Notes: generated by a model not told the origin, from the sequence alone. A stretch of DNA of 64,000 bases from Pseudomonas sp. PDNC002 (GCF_016919445.1 NZ_CP070356.1:3599502-3663501); one strand, 5' to 3'; numbered from the stretch's first letter, positions 53,119 through 62,837 are shown. Made by a program: numbers and translations.

Positions 53119-55509
53119 TCAGCCCGCGCTGCCCAGCAATTCTTCCAGCGAGCGCGCCAGCTCCTCGTGCTGCACCGGCTTCTGGATCACCAGGCTGCCC
53201 GGCAGCTCCAGGCCCTGCAACTCGGCATAGCCGGTGAGGAAGACCACGGGCAGGTACGGGAAGCGCTCGCGGGCGATTTTCGCCATCTGCGCGCCATTCA
53301 GCTCGGGCATGGCGAAGTCGGTCAGCAGCAGGTCGACGTCTTCGTCCAGCATTTCCAGCGCCTGCTGCCCGCCGTTGGCCTGGCGAACCCGGTAGCCGTA
53401 GAGTCGCAATGCATCGCCGATCAACTCGCGCACCAGGTCGTCATCGTCCACCAGCAGGATGTTGCGGTCGCGGCCGCTGTCCGCCAGCGTGCCGGCGGGT
53501 TCCTGGTCGCCGGCGGCGGGTGCCTGCGAGCGTTCCACCGCCGGCAGGTAGACATTCACCTGGGTGCCGCGCCCCGGCTCGCTGTCGATGTGCACGCCGC
53601 CACCGGTCTGCTTGACGAAGCCGAACACCTGGGCCAGCCCGAGGCCGGAGCCCTTGCCGATGTCCTTGGTGGTGAAGAAGGGTTCGAAGACCTTGCCGAG
53701 CACCTCTTCGTCCATGCCGCAGCCGGTGTCGCGGATCGACAGCACCACGTAGTCGCCGGGCTCGGGGTGTTGCGGGCGGCTGGGCGGATGGCCGATGCGC
53801 GTGTTGTGGGTGGACAGGGTGAGCTGGCCGCCGGTGGGCATGGCGTCGCGGGCGTTGATCGCCAGGTTGAGGATGATCATCTCGGTCTGGGTTGGGTCGG
53901 TCAGCGCCTGCCAGAGGCCGTCGTTGAGCTCCAGGCGCACGGCGATGTTGCCTCCCAGGGAGCGTTGCAGCAGCTCCTCCAGGCCCGCCAGGGTGTCGTT
54001 GAGGTTCAGCGGCACGGGTTCCAGGCGCTGGCGGCGGGAGAACGCGAGCATCTGCGCGGTCAGCTTGGCGCCACGCTCGCCCGCTTCGCGGATGTGCTGG
54101 AGGCGCTTGGTGGCTTTCTCCAGATCGCCCTTGGCCAGGTCGCGCTCCAGGAAGGTGGAGCCGCTGAGGATCACCGTCAGCAGGTTGTTGAAGTCGTGGG
54201 CCACGCCAGCGGTGAGCTGGCCGACCGCTTCCAGGCGCTGCATCTGTTGCAGCGCCGCCTCGATGCGCTCGCGTTCGGCGATCTGCTCGCGCAGGCGCGC
54301 ATTGGCCTCGGCCAGGTCCAGGGCCGATTCGCGCTCGCTGGTGATGTCGCGGGCGACCACGTAGAGCAGGGTGTCTTCCGGCACCACCACCCAGGACAGC
54401 CAGCGCTGCTTGCCGCTGGAGTGGCGGATGCGGCTATCGAAACGCGCACTGGTGTTGCCGTGGGCGAGCGCGGCCAGCTCGGTGAGAAACAATGCCTGGT
54501 CCTGCTCCGGCAGCAGTTGCAGCAGCGACATGCGCGAGAGCATCTGCCGCTTGAAGCCCAGGGCGTGTTCCCAGGCCGGGTTGAGGGCGACGGGGGTGAG
54601 ATCGCTGTTGAGCACCGCCAGCAGGTCCTGGGACAGGTCCCAGGAGCGGTCGCGTTCGCGGGTGCGGCGCTCGACCCGCTCGCCCAGCATTTCGTTGAGC
54701 TGCTCCAGCGCCTGGGTCGCCTTGCGTTGCTGGTGGATGTCCTGCAGCACGCCGGAAAAGCGCACGCAGCGCGTCTCGACGAATTGCGCCTGGCCGCTGC
54801 TGAGCAACCAGCGCGGCTCGTGGCCTTCGGGCTGCTCGATACGGAATTCCACACGGTAGCGGCCGTCGCCGGTCGGCTCCATGGCGCGCTCCACCGCCTC
54901 CCGCACCTGTTCCAGGTCATCGGGATAGATGCCGCCGTAGAACACGTCCATGTTCATCTGGGTTTCCGGCAGCAGGCCGAATAACGTCTTGCAGCGATCA
55001 TCCCAGAGCAGCTCGCCGTCCTGCGGGCGATAGTCCCAGGTGCCCATGCCGGCGGCATCGATGGCGATGCGCGCGCGTGCCTCGACGTCGGCGAGGGCTT
55101 CCTCGGCGCGGCGCCGGCGCTGGCGCTCGCGCACTTCGGTCAGGGCGCGGCCCACCGCCTTGGGCAGCAGCGAGAGGTTTTTCTTCAGCACGTAGTCGGT
55201 GGCGCCGAGGCGGATCATCTCCACCGCGTGCTCCTCGCCATAGATGCCGGAGAGGAAGATGAAAGGCGTATCCGGCGCCAGGCGCTGGGCGATGGCCAGG
55301 ACGTGGGTGCCGGACGAGCCGGGGAGTACGCAGTCGCAGAGAATCAGCTCGAACGCGTGCTCGCGCAGGGCGTGCTCGACGCCGATATGATCGAAGACCT
55401 GATGGGCGTCGATCCGCATCCCGCTGCGCTCCAGGCGTAGCAGGGTCAGCTCGGCATCCATGGCGCTGTCTTCGACGATCAGCAGTTTCAGCGGAACTTC
55501 GGGCATCAC
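53119..55509 (-). CDS. Hybrid sensor histidine kinase (Rec-PAS-PAS-HK-Rec)
   Basis: A 796-residue cytoplasmic hybrid kinase. An N-terminal receiver has phospho-acceptor Asp59 (LILCDCVLPG). PAS domains lie at about 145-260 and 290-400, joined by coiled-coil helices. The kinase core has His438 (GVAHDFNNLL), LNLAINARDAM and DTGCGM, and the C-terminal receiver has Asp731 (LLLTDFAMPE). It is the third gene of an operon: the response regulator gene ends eight bases upstream and the bacteriophytochrome gene precedes that. With a receiver at each end, it can accept phosphate as well as donate it, so a light-driven phosphorelay is plausible. Confidence 0.93.
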   Translation of the reverse strand: MMPEVPLKLLIVEDSAMDAELTLLRLERSGMRIDAHQVFDHIGVEHALREHAFELILCDCVLPGSSGTHVLAIAQRLAPDTPFIFLSGIYGEEHAVEMIRLGATDYVLKKNLSLLPKAVGRALTEVRERQRRRRAEEALADVEARARIAIDAAGMGTWDYRPQDGELLWDDRCKTLFGLLPETQMNMDVFYGGIYPDDLEQVREAVERAMEPTGDGRYRVEFRIEQPEGHEPRWLLSSGQAQFVETRCVRFSGVLQDIHQQRKATQALEQLNEMLGERVERRTRERDRSWDLSQDLLAVLNSDLTPVALNPAWEHALGFKRQMLSRMSLLQLLPEQDQALFLTELAALAHGNTSARFDSRIRHSSGKQRWLSWVVVPEDTLLYVVARDITSERESALDLAEANARLREQIAERERIEAALQQMQRLEAVGQLTAGVAHDFNNLLTVILSGSTFLERDLAKGDLEKATKRLQHIREAGERGAKLTAQMLAFSRRQRLEPVPLNLNDTLAGLEELLQRSLGGNIAVRLELNDGLWQALTDPTQTEMIILNLAINARDAMPTGGQLTLSTHNTRIGHPPSRPQHPEPGDYVVLSIRDTGCGMDEEVLGKVFEPFFTTKDIGKGSGLGLAQVFGFVKQTGGGVHIDSEPGRGTQVNVYLPAVERSQAPAAGDQEPAGTLADSGRDRNILLVDDDDLVRELIGDALRLYGYRVRQANGGQQALEMLDEDVDLLLTDFAMPELNGAQMAKIARERFPYLPVVFLTGYAELQGLELPGSLVIQKPVQHEELARSLEELLGSAG

Positions 55510-55516
55510 CGCTCCG

Positions 55517-55978
55517 TCAGGGGTTGCGTCTACGATTCAGACGTAACGAACCCGGCGGAGGTTCATTGAGAACGGCCCAGAACACGCCCAGGTCGGAGAT
55601 CGCCGTGACGAACTCCTTGAACTCCACCGGCTTGACCACGTACGCGTTGACGCCCAGTTCGTAGGCGGCCTGGAGGTCGGGCTCCTCCCGCGAGGAGGTC
55701 AGCATCACGGTCGGAATGCTGCGCAGCTCCGGGGTATCGCGGACCACCTTGAGGACTTCCAGGCCATCCACCTTGGGCAGCTTGAGGTCCAGCAGCAGGA
55801 CCGCCGGGTTGCCATCGTCACGCTCGGCATAGACATTGCGCCGCAGCAGATAGTCCAGCGCGTCGGCGCCATCGCGCATCACGATGACTTCGTTGGCCAA
55901 CTGGCTGCGCTCCAGAGCGACGAGCGTCAACTCCAGGTCCCTCGGATTGTCTTCGACCAGCAGGATGGGTTTGAGCAT
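55517..55978 (-). CDS. Single-domain response regulator (Rcp1-like)
   Basis: A 153-residue receiver with no output domain. Phospho-acceptor Asp64 lies in LLLDLKLPKVDG; the VMLTSSREEPD and VVKPVEF segments supply the conserved Thr/Ser and Lys. The RRNVYAERDDGNP insertion is typical of phytochrome-associated Rcp1 regulators. It starts 16 bases after the bacteriophytochrome stop and is the likely first phosphate acceptor. Confidence 0.95.
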   Translation of the reverse strand: MLKPILLVEDNPRDLELTLVALERSQLANEVIVMRDGADALDYLLRRNVYAERDDGNPAVLLLDLKLPKVDGLEVLKVVRDTPELRSIPTVMLTSSREEPDLQAAYELGVNAYVVKPVEFKEFVTAISDLGVFWAVLNEPPPGSLRLNRRRNP

Positions 55979-55994
55979 GGTGCGTGTGCTTCCG

Positions 55995-58238
55995 TCATTG
56001 GGTCAGGGGGTGGCGGGGAAGGGCGAAGTGGAAGGTAGCGCCCTGGTCGATGCGGCCTTCGGCCCAGACCCGTCCGTCGTGGCGCTCGATGATGCGGCGG
56101 ACGCTGGCCAGGCCGATGCCGGTACCTTCGAATTCCTCCATGCGGTGCAGGCGCTGGAAGACACCGAACAGTTTGTTGGCGTAGGCCATGTCGAAGCCCA
56201 CGCCGTTGTCACGGATGTACACCTCGATCTCGCCGGGCGTCTGGCGCGCGCCGATCTCGATGCGCGCCGGATCGCGGCCGCGGGTGTACTTGATGGCATT
56301 GGCGATCAGGTTGCGCAGCGCCAGGTTGATGAACGCGGGGTCGCCGATGACCTTGGGCAATGTCTCGACGTCCCAGACGATGGCGCGCCCGGCGTAGTCC
56401 GGCTGCATCTCGACGCGAATGGTTTCGACCAGGGCGTTGAGGTCGACATCCGACAGGCGCAACGCCGAGCGACCCATTTGCGAGAAACTCAGCAGGTTGT
56501 CCACCAGCGTGCCGGCGAAGCGCGCGGCATCCTCGATGTGCTGCAGGAAGCGCCGGCCGCGCTCGGTCAGCGCCTCGCCCTCGATCTCGCCGAGCAGCTC
56601 CGCGTAACCGGCGATGTGCCGCAACGGCGCGCGCAGGTCGTGGGAGACGCTGTAGGAGAACGCCTCCAGCTCCTTGTTCGAGCGTCGCAGGTCGCCGGCC
56701 ATCTGCGCCAGTTCCTCGGCCTTGCGCAGCACGATGCCGAGCACGGCGGTGCGCAGCTCCACTACGCCGTCGATGACCAGCGGCTCCCAGGGGGCGGAGA
56801 AGCCGCGCACTTCCTCCTGCCAGCGCTCGAAGCTGTGCCGGGGGTTGAGATTGCCCAGCGGGCCGATTTCCTTCTCCGGGCGGCCGGCCCAGTTCACCGT
56901 GCGGGCCTGCTCGGGGCGGAACCACACAAGGTAGTGCGAGTGAATCTGCGAGATGGCGACGGCCAGCACACCGGCGGAATGTTCCGCCAGCTCGGGCAGC
57001 TCCTCGATATCGCGGCGCACGTTGTCGGTGTGGAACACCACCTGGTCGTCGTGTTGCGCCAACCAGTGCACCAGCGCGTTGACCCGCGCCGCCGGCGGGG
57101 TGACACCGATCAGGTCGCAGCGCTCGGCGGAAATGATCGCCGCTCCCGTCGCCCCGGCGAAATCGAGCATGACCTGTGGCAGCGCCAGCAGCCCGTCACT
57201 GACGCTGTCGTGGTCGGCCATGGCCGACAGCATCTGCACGATGCGCTGCCGCAGGTCGAGCAGATGCCGGGTGCTGGCGTGGGATTCGCGCGATTCGATC
57301 TGCAGCGACAGCACGCTGGCCAGCAGTTCGCAGGCGGTGCGCGTCTGGAAGCCCACGGCGCGCGGCTCGCGGTGATGGCAGGAGATCAGCCCCCACAGCC
57401 GGCCATCCACGACGATGGACAGGGACATGGAGGCGAGGGTGCCCATGTTGCGCATGTACTGCAGGTGCACCGGGGAGACGCTCCGCAGGGCCGCGAAGCT
57501 CATGTCCAGCGGGCGGCCGGTGCGCGGGTTGTGCGCCGGCACCAGGGGCGAGGGCTGGTACTTCGCGTCCTCGATCACGCGGATGCGATTGACCCGGTAC
57601 AGCTCGCGGGCCTGGCGCGGGATATCCGACGCCGGGAAACACAGGCCGAGGTAGCGCGGATAGCCCGGATCGGCTGACTCGGCGATGACCAGGCCGTTGC
57701 CTTCGGCGTCGAAGCGGTAGGCCTTGACCCGGCCGAAGCCGATGATCCGCTTGATTTCCTCCACGGACCGCTGCAGCAGTTCCTCGATGCTGGCGGCGGT
57801 GTGCAGGCCGCTGACGAAGGTGCGGACCAGCGGGTAGAAGTCGACGCCGGGGGCGCTGTCACGGCTGGGTTCGAATTCGACTATCAGCACCTGGTCATGG
57901 CGATGCACCATGACCGTGGCGCGCTCGCCGGTGGTAGGCCCCAGGCGCAGGCTCAGGTCGCCGATGTGGAAGGGGAAGATCTCGCTGTCGGGCAGGCGCG
58001 CGAGCTGGGCGCGCAGGTCGAAGTCCCCGGCGACCATCGCGGCGAAGTCGCGGCCGAGCAGCTCGCGGGCGGGCAGGCCGAGCCAGCGCTCGGCATTTTC
58101 GCTGGCCTGGAGAATGCGCAAATCGGACTCATCCAGTACCAGCAGGAATCCCTGGGGCTGGATGCTGCCCGGTACCTGGATCGGCTCCTGGGCACAGCGT
58201 TCGATGGCTTGTTCGAGAACGGTCTCGGCGGCGGGCAA
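55995..58238 (-). CDS. bphP: Bacteriophytochrome histidine kinase
   Basis: A 747-residue red/far-red photoreceptor. PAS domain at about 20-110 with biliverdin-attaching Cys15; GAF domain with PASDIP (Asp205) at 202-207; PHY domain with the WFRPE..VNWAGRP tongue at 439-453 and the PRHSF motif near 466; histidine kinase with His533 in SHDLRAPLR. Signature and order are those of P. aeruginosa BphP. Light changes its kinase activity toward the response regulator encoded next. Unlike many bphP loci, no heme oxygenase (bphO) gene is adjacent, so biliverdin must come from elsewhere. Confidence 0.95.
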   Translation of the reverse strand: MPAAETVLEQAIERCAQEPIQVPGSIQPQGFLLVLDESDLRILQASENAERWLGLPARELLGRDFAAMVAGDFDLRAQLARLPDSEIFPFHIGDLSLRLGPTTGERATVMVHRHDQVLIVEFEPSRDSAPGVDFYPLVRTFVSGLHTAASIEELLQRSVEEIKRIIGFGRVKAYRFDAEGNGLVIAESADPGYPRYLGLCFPASDIPRQARELYRVNRIRVIEDAKYQPSPLVPAHNPRTGRPLDMSFAALRSVSPVHLQYMRNMGTLASMSLSIVVDGRLWGLISCHHREPRAVGFQTRTACELLASVLSLQIESRESHASTRHLLDLRQRIVQMLSAMADHDSVSDGLLALPQVMLDFAGATGAAIISAERCDLIGVTPPAARVNALVHWLAQHDDQVVFHTDNVRRDIEELPELAEHSAGVLAVAISQIHSHYLVWFRPEQARTVNWAGRPEKEIGPLGNLNPRHSFERWQEEVRGFSAPWEPLVIDGVVELRTAVLGIVLRKAEELAQMAGDLRRSNKELEAFSYSVSHDLRAPLRHIAGYAELLGEIEGEALTERGRRFLQHIEDAARFAGTLVDNLLSFSQMGRSALRLSDVDLNALVETIRVEMQPDYAGRAIVWDVETLPKVIGDPAFINLALRNLIANAIKYTRGRDPARIEIGARQTPGEIEVYIRDNGVGFDMAYANKLFGVFQRLHRMEEFEGTGIGLASVRRIIERHDGRVWAEGRIDQGATFHFALPRHPLTQ

Positions 58239-58430
58239 GGTAAGGCACTCCGTTTGGGACCGACTACGCGAGCCGGAGTTCTAGGTGCAGGAATTTTCCA
58301 TCTGCACAGTATGAAAGGCCCTCAGTGTGGCCGTCTTGAGCGTTTTTCGCACTGCTGGCCGAGGGCCATTTGTCCATTTTTCCGTAGCCGCCGGAGCGCT
58401 CTGGCCGACTGGCTTGCAGGAGGGGCGCGC

Positions 58431-59447
58431 TCATTCCGTGGAGAGAAAGGCCAGCAGGGTGGCCTCCTCCGCGCTGAGCCCCTTGCGCTTGCGCGCCTTG
58501 CGCAGGTTGACCAGTTCGCCAGCCAGGAAGGCCTCGATGATGCGCGGGTGGATGTAGCACTTTCGGCAGATCGCCGGGGTGTTGCCCAACTCGTCGGCGA
58601 CCTGCTGGATGATCTCCTTGAGCTGGCGGTTGGCGCTCTTCTCGTCCTCCCAGCGGGCCTTGCGGCAGTACTCCAGCGCCAGGGTGCTGCCGGCCCAGGT
58701 GCGGTAGTCCTTGGCGGTGAACTCTTCGCCCGCGTGCTCGCGCAGGTAGGCGTTGATATCGCGGGAATCGATCATGTGGCGCTGTCGCTGCTCGTCCAGG
58801 TACTGGAACAGTTGCTGGCCGGGCAGCTCCAGGCAGCGCCTGAGAATGCGCGCCAGGCGTGGGTGCTGGATATCCACGCTGTGCTTCACGCCGCTCTTGC
58901 CGCGGAAGGCGAAGCGGATGCGCGTGCCTTGCACATCGACATGGCGCGCGCCGAGGGTGGTCAGGCCGAAGGAGCGGTTCTCCCGCCGGTAGCGCTGGTT
59001 GCCGATGCGGATCAGCGTGCAGTCGAGCAGCTCGACCACCGTGGCCATCACCTTGTCCGCGCCCAGGCCCGGCAGCGCCAGGTGCTGCTCGATCTGCGCG
59101 CGCAGCGCGGGCAGGCTGGCGCCGAAGCGCAGCAGGCGTCCGTACTTGGCGGTGTCGCGTACTTCGGTCCAGCGCGGGTGGTAGCGATACTGCTTGCGCC
59201 CGCGCACGTCGCGCCCGGTGGCCTGCAGGTGGCCGAACGGATCGAGACAGATCCACACGTCGATGTACGCCGGTGGAATCGCCAGGCGATTGATGCGTTC
59301 TATCTCGGCCTCCACGCGGATACGTTCGCCGCCCGGATCGAAATAGGCGAAGCGCCCGCGCAACCGGCGCCGGCTGATGCCCGGCAGGTTGTCGTCGACA
59401 TAATGAAGATCGGGTGGCAGGTCCAGCAGCTCCGGCGGTGTGCTCAT
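58431..59447 (-). CDS. DNA topoisomerase IB
   Basis: A 338-residue poxvirus-type bacterial topoisomerase IB that relaxes supercoils without ATP. The catalytic tyrosine is Tyr298 (CRKCYIHPRIIEAF). Pocket residues appear in VDIQHPRLARIL, EEFTAKDYRTWAGS and KYGRLLRFGASLP. AAAGGAG precedes the ATG at 59447; longer readings to 60170 cross the DinB gene and are not credible. It is a single gene. Confidence 0.93.
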   Translation of the reverse strand: MSTPPELLDLPPDLHYVDDNLPGISRRRLRGRFAYFDPGGERIRVEAEIERINRLAIPPAYIDVWICLDPFGHLQATGRDVRGRKQYRYHPRWTEVRDTAKYGRLLRFGASLPALRAQIEQHLALPGLGADKVMATVVELLDCTLIRIGNQRYRRENRSFGLTTLGARHVDVQGTRIRFAFRGKSGVKHSVDIQHPRLARILRRCLELPGQQLFQYLDEQRQRHMIDSRDINAYLREHAGEEFTAKDYRTWAGSTLALEYCRKARWEDEKSANRQLKEIIQQVADELGNTPAICRKCYIHPRIIEAFLAGELVNLRKARKRKGLSAEEATLLAFLSTE

Positions 59448-59666
59448 CTTCAGCTCCTTTCGGCCCTCCCAGAAATGGATCACCGAAGGGCCGTTTGAGT
59501 GCCGAATATTTTTCCTCCGGGTGTCGCCGCGCCGGGCCAGCCACGCCGTGCGTCCGGCGTCGTGGATCAACTGCAAGGCATGGTCTATATCCATCTGGCC
59601 CGCGAAAAAACAGCCCGGAGAAGTACCCAGGGGCGCACATCGACTGCCTGACGGGAGGACTTCCAG

Positions 59667-60185
59667 ATGATCAACGCTGCCACGGCGAACCTGTTCGCCC
59701 AGTACAAGCGCTGGGCCGATCACGCCTTTCTCGAAGGGCTGGCCGGCCTGCCGGCGGGCGAGCTCAGCCGTGAACGCGCGGGGCCGATGAAGACCATGAT
59801 CGCCACGCTCAACCATGTCTATGTGGTGGACCGCATCTGGCGGGCGCACCTGGAAGGGCGCGAGCACGGCTTCCAGTCGCGCCAGGAGATCCCGTTCCCC
59901 AGCTTCGAGGAGCTCCGCCTCGCCCAGGAGGAGAGCGACGACTGGTATGTCGCCTGGGCCGCCATGCAGACCGACGCCTCGCTGAATCGCTCGGTGGACT
60001 TCAGGTTCGTGTCCGGCATGCAAGGCAGCATGACCGCCGGTGCCATGCTCATGCACGTGGTCAACCACGGCAGCTACCACCGTGGCTGGCTGGTGCAGAT
60101 GTGCTTCGAGATTCCCGCGATGCCGGCGATGACCGACCTCTCCATCTACCTCACCGAAGTCGCGCCGCACGCCTGTGCGTGCTAG
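59667..60185 (+). CDS. DinB-family protein
   Basis: A 172-residue four-helix bundle of the DinB/YfiT family. The metal-binding histidines are in TLNHVYVVDRIW and HVVNHGSYHRGWL. Members include thiol transferases and uncharacterised metal proteins; the specific reaction is unknown. GGGAGG lies upstream of the start at 59667. It is divergent from topoisomerase IB. Confidence 0.88.
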   Translation: MINAATANLFAQYKRWADHAFLEGLAGLPAGELSRERAGPMKTMIATLNHVYVVDRIWRAHLEGREHGFQSRQEIPFPSFEELRLAQEESDDWYVAWAAMQTDASLNRSVDFRFVSGMQGSMTAGAMLMHVVNHGSYHRGWLVQMCFEIPAMPAMTDLSIYLTEVAPHACAC

Positions 60186-60229
60186 GGCGCGGTCCGGGCG
60201 GAAAACCTCTCCACCGGGAGTCCGGCGTC

Positions 60230-61135
60230 CTACTCTTCGGCCATGTGCTCGACGATCTTGCTGCGCAACCAGCGCTCGGCCGGATCATTGTCTGTCACCT
60301 CGCCCCAGACCATGCACAGCGGCGAGGTCTCGATGGGGAAGGGTGGATCGTCGGCGCGCAGGCTGGTGCCCTCGATCAGCGTTGCCGCCGCGTAGTCCGG
60401 CACCGAGGCCAGCAGGTCGGTCCCGGCGAGCATCGAGCGCAAACCGCTGAACTGTGGCACCGCCAGCACCACGCGGCGGCAGCGGCCTATCTTGGCCAGG
60501 TCGTTGTCGATGTTGCCGCTCAGATCGCCGGAGAACGACACCAGCGCATGAGGCCGTTCGCAGAAGTCGTCGAGCGTCAGCGCGCCGGGACGGTCATCGC
60601 CGCGCAGCACCTTGACCCGCATCTCGCGCAGCTTGCGGCGCTTGGCATTGGCTGGCAGCTCGGCGGTGTAGCTGACGCCGACGGAGATTTCTCCGGAGGC
60701 CAGCATCGCCGACATCAACAGGAAGTTGACCCGCCGCACCACCAGGGTCACGTCCGGCGATTCCTCGCGCAGTTGCCGCAGCAGCGGTGGGAACAGGCCG
60801 AACTCGGCATCATCGGAAAGGCCGATACGAAAGGTGTCGCGGTTGGTCGCCGGGTCGAAGTCCCGGGCGCGGCTGACGGCGCTGGAAATGGTGTCCATCG
60901 CCGGTTGCAGTTCCTTGAGAATCGCCATGGCGCGCAGCGTCGGCTCGTAGCCGCGACCGTTGCGCACCAGCAGCGGGTCGTCGAACAGGTCGCGCAGGCG
61001 CGCCAGGGCGGCGCTCACCGCGGGCTGGCCGAGGAAGAGTTTCTCGGCGGCGCGGGTGAGGTTTCGTTCGAACATCAGGGTTTCGAAGATCACCAGCAGG
61101 TTCATGTCGACGCGGCGCAGATCGTTACGGTTCAT
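60230..61135 (-). CDS. LysR-family regulator
   Basis: A 301-residue LysR regulator of the NodD/SyrM-like subgroup. It starts MNRNDLRRVDMNLLVIFETL; the helix-turn-helix is NLTRAAEKLFLGQPAVSAAL. The effector domain includes SGEISVGVSYTAEL. No divergent target gene is adjacent: the NADH dehydrogenase gene ends 166 bases upstream on the same strand. Confidence 0.9.
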   Translation of the reverse strand: MNRNDLRRVDMNLLVIFETLMFERNLTRAAEKLFLGQPAVSAALARLRDLFDDPLLVRNGRGYEPTLRAMAILKELQPAMDTISSAVSRARDFDPATNRDTFRIGLSDDAEFGLFPPLLRQLREESPDVTLVVRRVNFLLMSAMLASGEISVGVSYTAELPANAKRRKLREMRVKVLRGDDRPGALTLDDFCERPHALVSFSGDLSGNIDNDLAKIGRCRRVVLAVPQFSGLRSMLAGTDLLASVPDYAAATLIEGTSLRADDPPFPIETSPLCMVWGEVTDNDPAERWLRSKIVEHMAEE

Positions 61136-61252
61136 CGGCGTCCCTCGTGGGTTCCTGTTCTTGTCGGCCCAAGCAGTTAAGCAGCGGATCGAGGGGCCGG
61201 GCGGAGAAATTGCCGAGCGGAACGGCGGTGACGCGCGCCCCATGGCCTGCCA

Positions 61253-61289
61253 CGAAAAAGCCCCGGAGGGCTGGCGCCGACCGGGGCTT
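61253..61289 (-). terminator. Rho-independent terminator of the NADH dehydrogenase gene
   Basis: On the minus strand a seven-base stem, GCCCCGG/CCGGGGC, is followed by CTTTTTCG. This is a classic intrinsic terminator 13 bases past the stop codon. Confidence 0.88.
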
Positions 61290-61301
61290 CATGGCGTCGC
61301 G

Positions 61302-62504
61302 TCAGGCGACGACCGGGATCAGCGGATCGGCCGCGGCCAGTGCGGTAGCGCGGTCCGCCGCCGGCGGGTAGATCCAGACGGTGTTGATCTCGGTCTTGAT
61401 CTTCTTGCCTTCCTCGCGCTGGAAGCGGATCTGGCGGTCCCAGCCTTCGGTGAACAGCGCGCCCCAGGCGCCCAGGTCCAGGCAGGTCACGTACTTCTCC
61501 TGGCTGTAGGGGATTGGCGCTACGCCCAGCAGGTCGGCGGCGGCGTTGTTGCCGGCCGAGCGGCCGAGGGCGATGGCGTGCTGGCAGGTCATCAGCGCGT
61601 AGTTGCCGGCATCGTCGACAGCGGCGTAGGCCACGTCGCCGGTGGCGAACACCGCGTCCTGGCCGATCACCTGGAGGTTGTGGTCCACGTGCAGGCGGCC
61701 CTGGCGATCACGTTCGCCGGCAACCTGTTCGGTCAGCGAGCTGGCGCGCACGCCGGCGGTCCAGATAACGGTCTTCGCTTCGATTCGCTCGCCGCTGGAG
61801 AGGATCACGCCGTTCTCGTCGATGGATTCCACCGACGCCTTCAGGCGCCATTCCACGCCCAGTTCGGCAGAGGCTTCGGCCACCACGGACTGCGAGGTCT
61901 CCCCAAGCGCGCCGCCGATCTCGCTGCCGCGGTCGACCACGATCACCCGCACCTTGGCGCCCGCACCCAGCACTTCACGCAGGCGCGCCGGCATTTCGGT
62001 GGCGGTCTCGATGCCGGTGAAGCCGCCGCCGGCAACGATCACGGTGTGGCGCGCTGCGGATTCCGGCAGTTGGTGCAGCGAACGGATATGGCTTTCCAGG
62101 CGCACGGCCTGGTCGATGTCGTCGACATCGAAGGCGTGATCGATACCCGGCAGGGCGGGGCGGGCGACCTTGCTGCCGCTGGCGAGGATCAGGCGGTCGA
62201 AGCCGAGGGTGGCGATTTCGCCGTTGGCGTCGCGGTAGTCCAGGCTGCGGCCGTCAACGTCGATCTGTTCGGCAACGCCCTGGATGAAGGTTACGCCCAC
62301 GGCGGCGAACAGATCGCCAAGCGGCGCCGCCATCTGGTGCACGTTCGGCTCGTAGAAGCGCGGGCGGATGCGCAGCTCGGCCTGGGGCGCGAGGACCGCG
62401 ACTTCGATGTCGCCACGGTTGTGCTGGTCGAGCAGACGCGTGGCGCTCAGGGCGCTCCACATACCCGCGAAACCGGTGCCGACGATCAGGATGCGTTGTT
62501 TCAT
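61302..62504 (-). CDS. Type II NADH dehydrogenase-like flavoprotein
   Basis: A 400-residue two-dinucleotide-binding flavoprotein. FAD motif GTGFAG (9-14), NAD motif AGGGFTGIETATEM, and the FAD-contact DAVFATGDVAYA. It transfers electrons from NADH to quinone without pumping protons, or acts as a related oxidoreductase. It has no clear membrane-anchor extension. It is divergent from an Rrf2-family gene, and a palindrome 97 bases upstream of its start resembles the palindrome before the regulator. Confidence 0.88.
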   Translation of the reverse strand: MKQRILIVGTGFAGMWSALSATRLLDQHNRGDIEVAVLAPQAELRIRPRFYEPNVHQMAAPLGDLFAAVGVTFIQGVAEQIDVDGRSLDYRDANGEIATLGFDRLILASGSKVARPALPGIDHAFDVDDIDQAVRLESHIRSLHQLPESAARHTVIVAGGGFTGIETATEMPARLREVLGAGAKVRVIVVDRGSEIGGALGETSQSVVAEASAELGVEWRLKASVESIDENGVILSSGERIEAKTVIWTAGVRASSLTEQVAGERDRQGRLHVDHNLQVIGQDAVFATGDVAYAAVDDAGNYALMTCQHAIALGRSAGNNAAADLLGVAPIPYSQEKYVTCLDLGAWGALFTEGWDRQIRFQREEGKKIKTEINTVWIYPPAADRATALAAADPLIPVVA

Positions 62505-62600
62505 GGTGTCTCCGACGAAAAGGGTGATTCGAGTGGTGGCGGTTTGAGTTGGGCCCGAGTGGCTGATAGCGGAGCGATTCGCTTCCCGGCTTGCCTCGGA

Positions 62601-62627
62601 TAACTACGACTATATTTGTCGTAGTTA
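62601..62627 (-). promoter_or_regulatory. Inverted repeat upstream of NADH dehydrogenase
   Basis: TAACTACGAC and GTCGTAGTTA are perfect ten-base arms around the seven-base centre TATATTT. The core CGACTATATTTGTCG has the same spacing as the site before the Rrf2 gene. Confidence 0.8.
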
Positions 62628-62813
62628 TGTGGCGCAACTCATTTCTCTCGAAAACTCCGACCGTTCGTCACGGATTGCCCCCGCAGATTCTCGCCACTTC
62701 TGTTTATGCCTGTAGGTCTTTATGGGGGCGGAAGGTCGGGCTGGGCGCGTGACAGCTCGTCAGATGGCGTGGTTAAGTGCTTGCCGAACGACCCGCGTGG
62801 TCAGAAAATAATG

Positions 62814-62828
62814 CGACTAAGTTAGTCG
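62814..62828 (+). promoter_or_regulatory. Inverted repeat upstream of the Rrf2 gene
   Basis: CGACTAAGTTAGTCG is a perfect seven-base palindrome around one base, ending nine bases before the Rrf2 ATG and overlapping its ribosome-binding region. It resembles the centre of IscR type 1 sites (GACTA..TAGTC), fitting autoregulation by an Fe-S Rrf2 protein. Confidence 0.8.
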
Positions 62829-62837
62829 GAGTTTGTG

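Larger units (their letters stand above)
62505..62837. promoter_or_regulatory. Divergent control region of NADH dehydrogenase and Rrf2 genes
   Basis: These 333 bases contain no gene. They hold two inverted repeats (62601-62627 and 62814-62828), each with a CGAC-N7-GTCG core, separated by about 200 bases. The rest contains no further clear signal. Confidence 0.7.

Noticed and set aside
59700-60170. Extending topoisomerase IB upstream into the DinB region
   Set aside because: The frame there is a shadow of DinB. The ATG at 59447 has AAAGGAG and begins the conserved protein.
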